Assembly: GCA_009845425.1 (NCBI GenBank)
Contig: VXZQ01000004.1
Location: 54,494 to 118,493, forward strand
Direction: 5' to 3'
DNA length: 64,000 nucleotides
DNA from: Holophagales bacterium
GTDB taxonomy: Bacteria > Acidobacteriota > Thermoanaerobaculia > Multivoradales > Multivoraceae
Positions 27,838 through 36,630 of the stretch are shown here, one piece after another; position 1 is the first letter of the stretch, and every line of letters begins with the position of its first letter. Position numbers and translations under genes: made by a program. The notes beneath the pieces are model-generated. The model was not told the origin of the DNA and did no database searches. It saw only the letters and a program-made list of their open reading frames with translations.

Positions 27838-28455
27838 ATGCTCACGAACCGTCCCAAGACCACGGCCCTTCTCCTTGCGGCCTTCGCCCTGCTCTCGTTT
27901 GGCGCCGCGGTCACATCCGCCCAGGATCCTGAAGAGGACTTCGCCGCCGCCATGGCAGACGCGCCGGCCGCGGGACGGGCGGTCCTCTACAGTTGCGACA
28001 TTCCGACGAACCGCGTGGGCTTCGGCTATCTACAGGAACGGCCTTCCGAAGAGGGCGTCAAGGCAGTGGACATCTACCTCCGCCTATACGCCAACACGGG
28101 CATCACGCGAGGCAAGCACGCAGTCCACATTCACGAGACCGCGTCCTGCAATCCGTGCGGCACGGCCGGCGGGCACTTCGACCCCGGCCCCAACTCGAAC
28201 ACCAGCCCGGACGGCAACCATCCATTCCACGCCGGCGACCTAACGAACATGACGCTGGACCGCCAGGGCCGCGGCTACCACATGATGACGACGACGCGAG
28301 TCACTCTCTCCGATGGTCCGCTCTCCGTGTTCGACGAAGACGGCAGCGCCTTCATCATCCACACGAACCCCGACACCTACTGCCCCGAAGGCGAAGCGGC
28401 CGGCTGCGCAGGCGGTTCCCGAGCGGCCTGCGGCGTGATCACGCCCTACCCGTAG
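27838..28455 (+). CDS. sodC: Cu/Zn superoxide dismutase, exported
   Basis: 205 residues from the ATG at 27838, with AAGGAG upstream. A Sec signal ends near V-T-S-A-Q. The metal site is recognisable: H97-I-H99-E copper ligands, G-G-H-F-D-P with the bridging His, H-P-F-H-A-G-D-L-T-N zinc region, and the C-terminal A-G-G-S-R-A-A-C-G-V-I. It would convert superoxide to peroxide and oxygen in the periplasm. It is divergent: extra cysteines appear (C-N-P-C and Y-C-P-E-G) and the usual linker Gly/Asn patterns differ. It sits at the end of the long plus-strand run, 52 bases after the symporter. Confidence 0.83.
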   Translation: MLTNRPKTTALLLAAFALLSFGAAVTSAQDPEEDFAAAMADAPAAGRAVLYSCDIPTNRVGFGYLQERPSEEGVKAVDIYLRLYANTGITRGKHAVHIHETASCNPCGTAGGHFDPGPNSNTSPDGNHPFHAGDLTNMTLDRQGRGYHMMTTTRVTLSDGPLSVFDEDGSAFIIHTNPDTYCPEGEAAGCAGGSRAACGVITPYP

Positions 28456-28527
28456 AGGCGGAGGCTTCTCCCGACCCACTCGGCGGGCTGAGGCACCGGG
28501 CATCCCTTCTTGGGATAACATCCTGCC

Positions 28528-28821
28528 ATGCGCATCGTCGCGAAGCGTACGTTGCGCGAGTACTGGGAGGGCGAGCCGCGGGCAGAACAGCCACTCAAGT
28601 CCTGGTTCGCGGTAGCCGCCAAGGCGGACTGGGCTTCACCCGCAGATGTCAAGGCCATGTATGGAAACGCGAGCATCGTCGGCGGCGACCGCGTTGTGTT
28701 CAACATCGGAGGCAACCGGTACCGCTTGATCGTGCGCTTCGACTATGCCCGTCGAATCGGGTTCGTGAGGTTCGTCGGAACCCACCAGGAGTACGACCGG
28801 ATCGACGCTGCGACGGTCTAG
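28528..28821 (+). CDS. higB: HigB-type mRNA interferase toxin
   Basis: 97 residues of the HigB family: M-R-I-V-A-K-R-T-L-R-E-Y-W at the start, L-K-S-W-F in the first helix, and F-N-I-G-G-N-R-Y-R-L-I followed by F-V-G-T-H-Q-E-Y-D. HigB cleaves mRNA on the ribosome. No good Shine-Dalgarno precedes the ATG. Instead a -10-like GATAAC lies about 8 bases upstream, which would fit a leaderless transcript, and a small palindrome ATCCC/GGGAT overlaps it (28502-28516). The toxin gene precedes the antitoxin gene, the normal order for HigBA. Confidence 0.9.
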   Translation: MRIVAKRTLREYWEGEPRAEQPLKSWFAVAAKADWASPADVKAMYGNASIVGGDRVVFNIGGNRYRLIVRFDYARRIGFVRFVGTHQEYDRIDAATV

Positions 28822-28830
28822 GAGGTTCAT

Positions 28831-29205
28831 ATGGAAATCAAGCCGATCAGGAACGAAGCCGACTACGATGAAGCGCTAGCGACCGTCGACAACCTGATGG
28901 GCGCTCCGGCAGACACTCCGGAGGGAGACGCGCTCGACGTCCTGGTCACGCTTGTCGAAGCCTACGAAGCCAAGCGCTGGCCCGTCGAAGCACCGGATCC
29001 GATCTCGATGATCGAGCATGTGATGGAAGCTCGCGGTTTCAGGCAAAGTGAGTTGGCCGCATTGATCGGCTCCCAACCCCGCGCCTCGGAGATTCTCAAC
29101 CGTCGCCGACCGCTGACACTGCGGATGATCCGCGCCCTGTCTCGCGAATGGCAGCTACCAGCCGACGCGCTCGTCGGGGAGTATGAGCTTGCAAGCACGG
29201 CATAG
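28831..29205 (+). CDS. higA: HigA-type antitoxin, helix-turn-helix
   Basis: 124 residues. The N-terminal half (P-I-R-N-E-A-D-Y-D-E-A-L) is characteristic of HigA proteins that pair with this HigB type. The C-terminal half is an XRE-like helix-turn-helix: R-G-F-R-Q-S-E-L-A-A-L-I-G-S, then E-I-L-N-R-R-R-P-L-T. An AGGAGG site at 28820-28825 overlaps the higB stop codon and is far stronger than anything before higB, favouring antitoxin synthesis. The protein would neutralise HigB and repress the operon. The next gene begins one base after its stop. Confidence 0.92.
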   Translation: MEIKPIRNEADYDEALATVDNLMGAPADTPEGDALDVLVTLVEAYEAKRWPVEAPDPISMIEHVMEARGFRQSELAALIGSQPRASEILNRRRPLTLRMIRALSREWQLPADALVGEYELASTA

Positions 29206-29206
29206 C

Positions 29207-31822
29207 ATGCCCAAACGACCCCGGACCGCGCCCCGCCTCACACTCCTCTTTCCGCTGGTCCTGGCCTTCCTGGCCCACAGCTGCGCTACCGACGGCTCCG
29301 GCGACTACCTGACCCCCGACCTTCGGCAACGCGTCGAGGCGCTCAAGCTGGAGGCGCCCGAGAACACCGAGGACATCGCCATCCTGAGCGACCGCCTCGA
29401 CACCCTGTGGCAGTGGGCGAACGCCTACTCACTCACCGGCGGTCCGGTACCCGACGCCTTCCCGCAGCTTCTCGCGAATGCCAACCGCTCACTTCGCGGG
29501 CTGGGGGGTGGAGCGACGATCCCGGTGTCGAGGATCCCGGAGTTCATCCGGCACTACACCAGGGAGTTCCAGATCAAGGACGAGCATCCGGGTGCCCTCG
29601 GCTCGCTGACGCTCGACCCGCCTGGTCCTTTCCGCGCCGGCGACGAGGTCACGATCCGCCAGATCTACACGGTGGGCTCGCTGGGCCTGGCGGAGGGCGG
29701 CGGCATCCTGGTGCGGGCTGCACGGAGGGGAGGGATTCAGGCCGAGGATCCGGCCGGCCCGAACTACGTCACGGTCGGAAGCTCGCATCCGGACGCGACG
29801 CTCACCTCCGGCGAACCCTGGGGCGAATGGTTCGGCATGCACTTCAGCGCCGGACGCGGCCAGGTCAGCCCCGGCGTGCCGCGGACCGTGCTGCAGTTTC
29901 GCCTCGGCGGCACGGCTCTCGCAGAAGGCGACACGATCACCATCACCTATGGCGACACCTCTGGCGGCGGGCCCGGCTTCACGCTGCAGGAAACCTCCAA
30001 CGACCAGGTGATCCTGCACGTCTACGCCGACATCGAGGGAACGGGCGACCTGTTCCGGCCGGCCTGGCCTTCGTTCGAGGTCCTGGGGCGCGAGGAGGTC
30101 CGCTACGTCAACGCCGTGGCCCCGTCCATCGTGGCGCCCGGCGAGCCCTTCACCCTCGCGCTCCGGGCCGAGGACCGGATGAAGAACCTGTCGTCCGGCG
30201 TCATGCCCGCGCTCGACGTGCTGCTGGATGGCGAGCCGTTCCGCACCATCGCTGCCGGCAGTCCGGCGATCTCGCTGCTTGAGAACGTGAGCCTCGCCGA
30301 ACCCGGCGTCTACCGCTTCTCCGTTCGGAACGAGGACGGCTCCATCCGGGCGACCAGCAATCCCGTCCGCGTCGAGGACGATCCCGAAGCCCGCGTCTAC
30401 TGGGGCGAGACGCACGGCCACACGGCCTTTGCCGAGGGCCAGGGCTCGCCGGATGGCTACTACCGCTTCGGCCGCGACGTGGCCCGGCTGGACTTCCTGA
30501 GCCTGTCCGAGCACGACATCTGGATGGACGACAGCGAGTGGCGGAAGCTGCAGGAGCTGGTCGAGGAGTACCGGATCGAAGGCGAGTTCACCACGATCCT
30601 CGGCTTCGAATGGACCTCGCGCTCGCCGCTCGGCGGCCACCACAACGTGTTCTTCCGCGACACGCCCGGCCGCAGCCGCGTGCCCAACCAGAAGGCGCCC
30701 CTCCTCGACGAGCTCTACGCCGGCCTGCGCGATCAGAACAGCGCCGACGACGTGCTGGTCATCCCCCACGCCCACCAGCCCGGCGACTGGACGAACAGCG
30801 ACCCCGACCTGGGGCGGCTGGTCGAGATCCAGTCCGGCCACGGCACCTTCGACTGGTTCGGCAACAAGTACCTGCAGAACGGCTTCGAGGTCGGCTTCAT
30901 CGGCGCCTCCGACAACCACAACGGCCATCCCGGGTACTCCGGGGCCGGCAACCGGCAACTGGGCGGTCTGGCGGCCGTGTACGCGCCCGAGAACAACGCG
31001 GACGCGATCTTCAGCGCGCTCCGCGACCGGGCGGCCTACTCGACGACCGGCGAACGCATCATCCTCGAAGCGACGCTCAACGGCGCCCGCATGGGAACCC
31101 GCCAGGAGGACGCCGCGGTCCGCCGGATCGACTGTCGGGTCCACGGCACGGCGCCGATCGACGCGATCGACGTGATCAAGAACGGCGCGATCGTCTACAC
31201 GCGGAGGTACCTGGAGAGCGCACTGTCCGGGAAAGCGCGGGTCCAGATCACCTTCGAGTCGTCGACCGAGATCCATGGCGAACGCACGCCTCCCCGCGGC
31301 GGGCGACCCTGGAAGGGAGCGATCCACGTCTCCGGAGCGACACTGGTTGACTACGAGGATCCGTGGTTCACGCAGCCCGCGACCTATCAGGCGAGCCGCA
31401 ACGCGGAAGACCGCGACCGGATCGACTTCGACTTCCCCACCCGCGGCCGCCCGAAGTCGCTGCTTCTGGAGTTGCGAGGCGCCGGCCCGGAGACCGTGGT
31501 GAGCGTCGAGATGGAGGCCACGACCGAGTCCCGCGGCTCGGGCGGCTATGTCCGCGTGCCCCAGGAACTGCCCGCGAACACGGTCCGCTTCCGCCTGGGC
31601 GACCTGAAGGGTCAGGTCGAGCGCCACGAGGTCCAGGTGCTCGAGCACACCGACGCCCTCTCCGCGCAGGTCGTGACCGAGGGACGGTCCCTCGACCAGG
31701 AGTTCACGTTCACCGACCAGGGCGAGGTCCAGTCCGGCGACTACTACTACCTGCGCGTGCGTCAGATCGACGGCAGCATGGCCTGGTCGAGCCCGTTCTG
31801 GGTGGGCGAGGCGTCGGGTTAG
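29207..31822 (+). CDS. DUF3604 domain exported protein
   Basis: 871 residues from the ATG at 29207 (an ATG at 29183 would overlap higA). The N-terminus has a signal peptide ending at S-C-A-T, possibly an imperfect lipobox. The DUF3604 domain begins near R-V-Y-W-G-E-T-H-G-H-T and contains L-S-E-H-D, H-H-N-V-F-F-R-D, I-P-H-A-H-Q and I-G-A-S-D-N-H-N-G. This His/Asp pattern is like that of PHP-type metallohydrolases, so a metal-dependent hydrolase activity is likely but unproven. The substrate is unknown. The unusual adjacency to higA is probably incidental. Confidence 0.83.
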   Translation: MPKRPRTAPRLTLLFPLVLAFLAHSCATDGSGDYLTPDLRQRVEALKLEAPENTEDIAILSDRLDTLWQWANAYSLTGGPVPDAFPQLLANANRSLRGLGGGATIPVSRIPEFIRHYTREFQIKDEHPGALGSLTLDPPGPFRAGDEVTIRQIYTVGSLGLAEGGGILVRAARRGGIQAEDPAGPNYVTVGSSHPDATLTSGEPWGEWFGMHFSAGRGQVSPGVPRTVLQFRLGGTALAEGDTITITYGDTSGGGPGFTLQETSNDQVILHVYADIEGTGDLFRPAWPSFEVLGREEVRYVNAVAPSIVAPGEPFTLALRAEDRMKNLSSGVMPALDVLLDGEPFRTIAAGSPAISLLENVSLAEPGVYRFSVRNEDGSIRATSNPVRVEDDPEARVYWGETHGHTAFAEGQGSPDGYYRFGRDVARLDFLSLSEHDIWMDDSEWRKLQELVEEYRIEGEFTTILGFEWTSRSPLGGHHNVFFRDTPGRSRVPNQKAPLLDELYAGLRDQNSADDVLVIPHAHQPGDWTNSDPDLGRLVEIQSGHGTFDWFGNKYLQNGFEVGFIGASDNHNGHPGYSGAGNRQLGGLAAVYAPENNADAIFSALRDRAAYSTTGERIILEATLNGARMGTRQEDAAVRRIDCRVHGTAPIDAIDVIKNGAIVYTRRYLESALSGKARVQITFESSTEIHGERTPPRGGRPWKGAIHVSGATLVDYEDPWFTQPATYQASRNAEDRDRIDFDFPTRGRPKSLLLELRGAGPETVVSVEMEATTESRGSGGYVRVPQELPANTVRFRLGDLKGQVERHEVQVLEHTDALSAQVVTEGRSLDQEFTFTDQGEVQSGDYYYLRVRQIDGSMAWSSPFWVGEASG

Positions 31823-31859
31823 GGCGGTAGGCTCAGGGAAACGAACAAGGAGAACGGAG

Positions 31860-32939
31860 ATGCGGAAGACCCTCGCTCTCATCTGCTCGCTGCTCATGTG
31901 GGGGGCCGGCGCCGCCGCCGTCGCGGCTGCCGCCGACGACATTCCCCGGACCCCAGGCGGCAAGCCCGACTTCACCGGCCGCTACGACATCCGCTCCCTG
32001 ACGCCCTTCGAGCGCCGGCCCGAGCGCGGCGAGGAACTCGTGCTCAGTCCCGAGGAGGCGGCCGAAGTCGAAGCCAACCAGCGTCAGCGCGTCCTGGACG
32101 GTGACGCCGCCAGTGCGCCGGATCGGCCGCCGCCGGAGAAGGGCGCCTTCATCGACCGGCAGAGCTACAACTACGCCTGGTTCGATCCGGGCCACACGAT
32201 GTTCCAGATCGACGGCAAGTACCGCACGTCGATCCTGACGAACCCCCCGAACGGACGGATGCCGCCACTGACGGAAGAAGCCCAGCAGAACCGAGGAGCG
32301 TTGCCCCGCTTCATCTGGATGAACGACGACGGCACGGCCTGGTGGCTGGAATCCGGTGACACGCCCTTCGACAGCCCGGAGACGATGGTCCTCGGCGTGC
32401 GCTGCATCTACCAGCCCGGCGCTTCGATCCCGATCCGCACGATCTCCTACAACAACCTGAAGACCCTGGTGCAGACCGACGACTACCTGATGATCCACAT
32501 CGAGTGGATGCACTGGACGCGGGTGGTGAGGATCGACGCGGAGCGTTCGCCAGCGCCGTACCAGTCGTACTCCGGCGACTCGATCGGCCGTTGGGAGGGC
32601 GACACCCTGGTGGTCGAGACGACGAGCTTCCGTCGCGAAGCGGCACCCCAGATGCTGCACGGTCGAACGTCGGCCGGCGTGCCGCGCGGCGCGATGAAGG
32701 TCACGGAACGCTTCAGCCCGATCGACGGCCAGTCGCTGCTCTACCAGTTCGAGGTCGAGGACGAGGAGTACACCGCGCCCTATGGCGGCGAGATGCCCTG
32801 GCCGAAGACCGACCAGTACAACTACGAGTACGCCTGCCACGAAGGCAACTACTCGATGATGGGGCAGCTCAGGGGGGCGCGCCAGCTCGAGAAGGAGTGG
32901 ATCGCTGCCGGCAAGCCGGTGAAGGGCGAGAGCGAGTAG
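31860..32939 (+). CDS. Exported protein of unknown function
   Basis: 359 residues with a clear signal peptide (M-R-K-T-L-A-L-I-C-S ... A-A-A-A-D-D) and a good ribosome site (AAGGAG, 31848-31853). The mature start, P-R-T-P-G-G-K-P-D-F-T-G, and the core I-G-R-W-E-G-D-T-L-V-V-E-T, followed by V-T-E-R-F and Y-T-A-P-Y-G-G-E, match a secreted family that I have seen only as hypothetical proteins in proteobacteria and acidobacteria. No catalytic residues can be assigned. It probably lies in the periplasm. It may be cotranscribed with the DUF3604 gene (37-base gap). Confidence 0.7.
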   Translation: MRKTLALICSLLMWGAGAAAVAAAADDIPRTPGGKPDFTGRYDIRSLTPFERRPERGEELVLSPEEAAEVEANQRQRVLDGDAASAPDRPPPEKGAFIDRQSYNYAWFDPGHTMFQIDGKYRTSILTNPPNGRMPPLTEEAQQNRGALPRFIWMNDDGTAWWLESGDTPFDSPETMVLGVRCIYQPGASIPIRTISYNNLKTLVQTDDYLMIHIEWMHWTRVVRIDAERSPAPYQSYSGDSIGRWEGDTLVVETTSFRREAAPQMLHGRTSAGVPRGAMKVTERFSPIDGQSLLYQFEVEDEEYTAPYGGEMPWPKTDQYNYEYACHEGNYSMMGQLRGARQLEKEWIAAGKPVKGESE

Positions 32940-32962
32940 CGGAAGGCCGGCGTACCCAGTGG

Positions 32963-33820
32963 TTAGATCATGCTGTAGCCGGAGCCTTGGCGCTCCGTGC
33001 CGAGTCCGCGACCCTTCTCGATCCAGCCGAACTCCTCCAGGATCGCCTGGCTGTAGGTCACCCGGCCGGTGACCCGGTCGAGCGGCTCGGTGGCAAGCAG
33101 CAGGGCCGCCTGGGCCATGATCTCGACGGTTTCCGCCTCGTTCGGATCGCGCCCCTCCATCAGCCGGTGGTGGACGACGCCCGGCGTGGGCACGATCTGG
33201 GACGGGCTGTAGCACGTCACCGAAACGCCGTGCTCATAGACCTCGGAGGCCAGACCCTGGGTGAAGCGCTCCAGGGCCGCCTTCTCGGCGCCGTACAGCG
33301 AGCCGCCCGCGAACTGCGGGCCCTTGTAGGGACCGCGGCCGGGGCCAATCGCCGCGCCCGAGGAGACGTTGACGATGCTGCCCGCGCCACGCTCGATCAT
33401 CTCCGGCAGCACGAGTTTCGAGAGGTAGAACGGAGCGTGGAAGTTGACCGCGGTCGAGCGGTGCCACTTGTTGATCGGAAAGTCGACGACCGGGATGAAG
33501 TAGGTCAGGGCGGCGTTGTTGATCAGCACGTCGACCGGCCCGAACGCGTCGCGCACCTCGTTCATCAGGCGCTCGCAGTTCTCGTACTCGGAGACGTCGC
33601 AGGCGAACGCAGTGGCGTCGCCGCCGGAGGCCTGGATCTCCTCGATCGTCGTCTCGAGCGAACCACCCAGGTAGTGCCCGCCCTCGGACAGCGTGCGCGC
33701 CGTGCAGCCAACCCGCGCGCCGTGCTCGGCGAACAGCTCGGCAATCGCCTTGCCGATGCCGCGGCTCGCTCCGGTGACCAGGGCGACCTTGCCGTCGAGT
33801 TTCTTCTCAGCTTGCCTCAC
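32963..33820 (-). CDS. Short-chain dehydrogenase/reductase
   Basis: 285 residues from GTG 33820, with GGAGGGAG upstream. The nucleotide-binding T-G-A-S-R-G-I-G is at residues 16-23, N-N-A-A follows in the expected place, and the catalytic set is N-V-S-S with Y-G-A-E-K, so this is a classical SDR. The preference for NAD or NADP is not clear. It lies 13 bases downstream of the acyl-CoA synthetase gene in the same direction, suggesting a shared carboxylate or acyl-CoA pathway. A longer-than-usual insertion (G-P-G-R-G-P-Y-K-G-P-Q-F) lies between the Ser and Tyr. Confidence 0.87.
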   Translation of the reverse strand: MRQAEKKLDGKVALVTGASRGIGKAIAELFAEHGARVGCTARTLSEGGHYLGGSLETTIEEIQASGGDATAFACDVSEYENCERLMNEVRDAFGPVDVLINNAALTYFIPVVDFPINKWHRSTAVNFHAPFYLSKLVLPEMIERGAGSIVNVSSGAAIGPGRGPYKGPQFAGGSLYGAEKAALERFTQGLASEVYEHGVSVTCYSPSQIVPTPGVVHHRLMEGRDPNEAETVEIMAQAALLLATEPLDRVTGRVTYSQAILEEFGWIEKGRGLGTERQGSGYSMI

Positions 33821-33833
33821 TGTGCTCCCTCCT

Positions 33834-35333
33834 TCATCCGTCGTAAGCGCCGTGGTACCGCTCGCGCAGCACGTTCTTCTGCACCTTCCCCATCGCGTTG
33901 CGTGGCAGTTCGTCGACCCAGAAGAAGCGGCGGGGGTGCTTGTAGCGCGCTAGCCCCGCATTGAGCGCGGCGCGGAGCGTATCGTCTTCGACCGGCTCGC
34001 CGTCGGCCACCAGCACGGCGACCACGCCTTCTCCCAGGTCGGCGTGCGGAGCGCCGATAACGGCCGACTCCCGCACGCGCTCCACTTCATCCAGCCGGTC
34101 CTCGACTTCCTTCGGATAGACGTTGAAGCCGCCGGCGATGATCAGGTCCTTGCCGCGGCCAACCAGGGTCACCCGGCCTTCGCCGTCGACGCTCGCGAGG
34201 TCGCCGGTGACAAAGAAGCCGTCGCCGCGCATCTCCTCCGCCGTCCTGTTCGGCAGGCCCCAGTAGCCGGCGAACAGGTTGGGACCGCGGATCTCCAGGG
34301 TGCCGACCTCGCCCGCCGGCAGCTCGGCGCCGTCCTCACCCACGACCCGGACCTCGACATCCGGCAACGGGAAGCCGACCGTCCCCGCCACGCGCTTCCC
34401 TTCGAGAGGATTCGAGGTGATCATGCCGGCCTCCGTCATGCCGTAGCGCTCCAGGATCCGGTGACCGGTGCGGCCCTGGAAGTCACCGAAGACGGCTTCC
34501 GTCAAAGGCGCCGACCCGGAGACGAACAGCCGGATGCTCTCGCAGTCCGCACTGCCGAAACCAGGCTCCGCCAGCAGCCGCGAGTAGAACGTCGGCACGC
34601 CCATCAGCACCGTCGCCTCGGGCAGCAAACGGCGCACGTCCGCAGCATCGAACTGTGGCAGGAAGAGCACCTTCGAGGCGTTCAGGAACGCCGTGTGGAG
34701 AGCCACGAACAGTCCGTGGACATGGAAGATCGGCAAGGCGTGCAGCAGCACGTCACCGGGTTCAAAGCCCCAGATCTCGTGCAGCGCCAGCGCGTTCGAG
34801 GTCAGGTTCCGGTGCGTGATCATCGCGCCCTTGGAACGCCCGGTCGTGCCCGACGTGTAGCAGATGGCCGCCAAGTCGTCGTCGGCGCGGGGTTCGATCG
34901 CCGGATCGGGATCGAAGGAACTGGCCTCCCGCCACAACGCGTCGATGCCGATAGCGCGCGGCCCATCCCCGGAGCCCGGCTCACCGACGCCACCCCCGCC
35001 GCGGATGACGACGCGCGGCGACGCGTCGGACACGAAGAAGGCCACCTCCCGCTCGGTTAAGGCCGTGTTCAGGGGCACGTAGACCCCGCCGCAGCGGAGT
35101 ACGCCCAGGTAGAGCGCCACCGCCTCTGCCGACTTCGGGACCTGCACGAGCACCCGGTCGCCAGGCTCAACGCCGCTCCGACGCAGTGCACCGGCCAATC
35201 GGGCCGAACCGACTTCCAGATCCCGATACGTCCACGGCGAGGGCCGTGCTCCGTCCGCGGCGCCGTGCGGCACCAGACCCGGACAATCGAGGGCCCCCTC
35301 GAATCGCTCGTAGAGTAGGGCGTACAGGTTCAT
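33834..35333 (-). CDS. Acyl-CoA synthetase, malonyl-CoA synthetase-like
   Basis: 499 residues of the AMP-binding (ANL) superfamily. The P-loop Y159-T-S-G-T-T-G-R-S-K-G is intact, as are Y-G-M-T-E-A-G, the hinge V-G-R-G-K-D-L-I-I-A-G-G and the catalytic Lys in N-A-M-G-K-V-Q-K. The compact size and A-L-P-I-F-H-V-H-G-L-F resemble malonate-CoA ligase (MatB/ACSF3), but medium- or short-chain acids are possible. It would activate a carboxylic acid with ATP and CoA in the cytosol. It is the first gene of a pair with the SDR and is divergent from the lipoprotein gene at 35391. Confidence 0.85.
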   Translation of the reverse strand: MNLYALLYERFEGALDCPGLVPHGAADGARPSPWTYRDLEVGSARLAGALRRSGVEPGDRVLVQVPKSAEAVALYLGVLRCGGVYVPLNTALTEREVAFFVSDASPRVVIRGGGGVGEPGSGDGPRAIGIDALWREASSFDPDPAIEPRADDDLAAICYTSGTTGRSKGAMITHRNLTSNALALHEIWGFEPGDVLLHALPIFHVHGLFVALHTAFLNASKVLFLPQFDAADVRRLLPEATVLMGVPTFYSRLLAEPGFGSADCESIRLFVSGSAPLTEAVFGDFQGRTGHRILERYGMTEAGMITSNPLEGKRVAGTVGFPLPDVEVRVVGEDGAELPAGEVGTLEIRGPNLFAGYWGLPNRTAEEMRGDGFFVTGDLASVDGEGRVTLVGRGKDLIIAGGFNVYPKEVEDRLDEVERVRESAVIGAPHADLGEGVVAVLVADGEPVEDDTLRAALNAGLARYKHPRRFFWVDELPRNAMGKVQKNVLRERYHGAYDG

Positions 35334-35390
35334 CGAACGGCGCGGTTCACGATCGGAAGATCGCCGATCCTACGCGCGTTGCACCACGGT

Positions 35391-36617
35391 ATGCACACGA
35401 TCCGCAGGCCCCGACTCCTCCGCCCTGCTCGACTGAACGCGACCCGTCGCATCCTCGCAGCCATGTGTGCGGCCGCAGTCGCGGCAACCCTGGCCGGCTG
35501 CGGGCCAGAGCCTGTCCAGCAGAACCTCACGATCGAGTTCGTTCGCGATCATGAATCCGGCGGTGCGATGGAGATCCGGGCCGAGGTCAGCCTGGACCGG
35601 GATGCCGCGGACCAGGACGACGAGGAGCTTCAGAACAGAATCGACGAGATCGCAGCGGAACTAGCCGATGGGACGAGTGTCTGGCACGAGCGCTTCGACC
35701 GGCTCCAGGCTCCCGCGTCCGACGGTTTCGATCTGAGGAGGGACGAGGGCGAGGTTTCGGGTTTCCAGCGTTGGGCCGTGCTGAAGGATCCGGGCCCGGC
35801 GCTTGCCGACTTCTTCGCCGACACGCGGATCGCGCCTACGTACACGGTGAGCGACGACTCCGCGACCGACACCGGCGCAACCTCCGCTCCAGGAACCGTG
35901 ACCCTGAGCTTCAGGGCGGCAGGCGATGCCGATCCATCGAGCGACGAGCTGACCAACGCCCGGCGCGCCCTGCTCGAGGTTGCGCATCTCGTCGTCCGGC
36001 TTCAGGGCACCGTCGACGAAGTGTGGTCCTACCTGGAGGAGCACCCGCAGAAGCGCCGTAGCTGGATCGCTTTTCTGGCCTTCGCCGACGAGGAAGCGTT
36101 GAACGAACTGGAGACGGACCTCTCCGAAGAAGAGGAAGAACTCTGGGAGCGTCTTCTCGAGGACACGTTCGCCGCCCTGTGGCCAGAGGATGCGATCGAG
36201 GGCGAACCTCTGGCCGTACTCGACCCGCTTCGCCGGGCCCTCGACGACTTTCCGGCGCAGGTATCCGTGAAGCCCGACGGCGAAGTGATCGAGGCGGTCG
36301 GCTTCCTGGAGGCGAAAGACGCCTACATCGTCTCGGCGGGCGACATCTCCTGGGCCATTGCCAACACGCTCGAGGACATCGTGTCGCCCAACTTCACCGA
36401 TTTCTGGGCACATCTGGACTGGGAGGGCCTCTTTCGCGGCTCGCAGGCCGCCAGGGCGGTGGACGCAGCAGAGTGTGACCGTGACTGCCAACTCGACGAG
36501 ATACTGGCCCGTCCCTTCGTCGTCCGGCCGGCTCAGGCCCCGGAGATCGCGGAAGCCCTCGAGAAGGCTCTCACACCCCTCGGCGAGTACCGGCTAAGGT
36601 GGATCCGGGATCCCTAG
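35391..36617 (+). CDS. Lipoprotein of unrecognised family, paralogue 1
   Basis: About 408 residues from the ATG at 35391 (TTG 35379 is an upstream alternative). A lipoprotein signal ends L-A-G-C-G, so it is probably an acylated periplasmic protein. It contains an acidic helical region (D-L-S-E-E-E-E-E-L) and the blocks V-W-H-E-R-F-D, R-W-A-V-L, V-E-A-V-G-F-like (I-E-A-V-G-F) and a C-terminal E-Y-R-L-R-W-I. The same blocks occur in the next gene, 13 bases downstream, so this is a tandem duplicate pair. I do not recognise the family. No enzyme motif is visible. Confidence 0.72.
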   Translation: MHTIRRPRLLRPARLNATRRILAAMCAAAVAATLAGCGPEPVQQNLTIEFVRDHESGGAMEIRAEVSLDRDAADQDDEELQNRIDEIAAELADGTSVWHERFDRLQAPASDGFDLRRDEGEVSGFQRWAVLKDPGPALADFFADTRIAPTYTVSDDSATDTGATSAPGTVTLSFRAAGDADPSSDELTNARRALLEVAHLVVRLQGTVDEVWSYLEEHPQKRRSWIAFLAFADEEALNELETDLSEEEEELWERLLEDTFAALWPEDAIEGEPLAVLDPLRRALDDFPAQVSVKPDGEVIEAVGFLEAKDAYIVSAGDISWAIANTLEDIVSPNFTDFWAHLDWEGLFRGSQAARAVDAAECDRDCQLDEILARPFVVRPAQAPEIAEALEKALTPLGEYRLRWIRDP

Positions 36618-36630
36618 AGACGGACTTTCG

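Noticed and set aside
28502..28516. ATCCC/GGGAT palindrome as a proven HigA operator
   Set aside because: Only a 5-base stem; too short to claim as a binding site, so it is mentioned only as a possibility.
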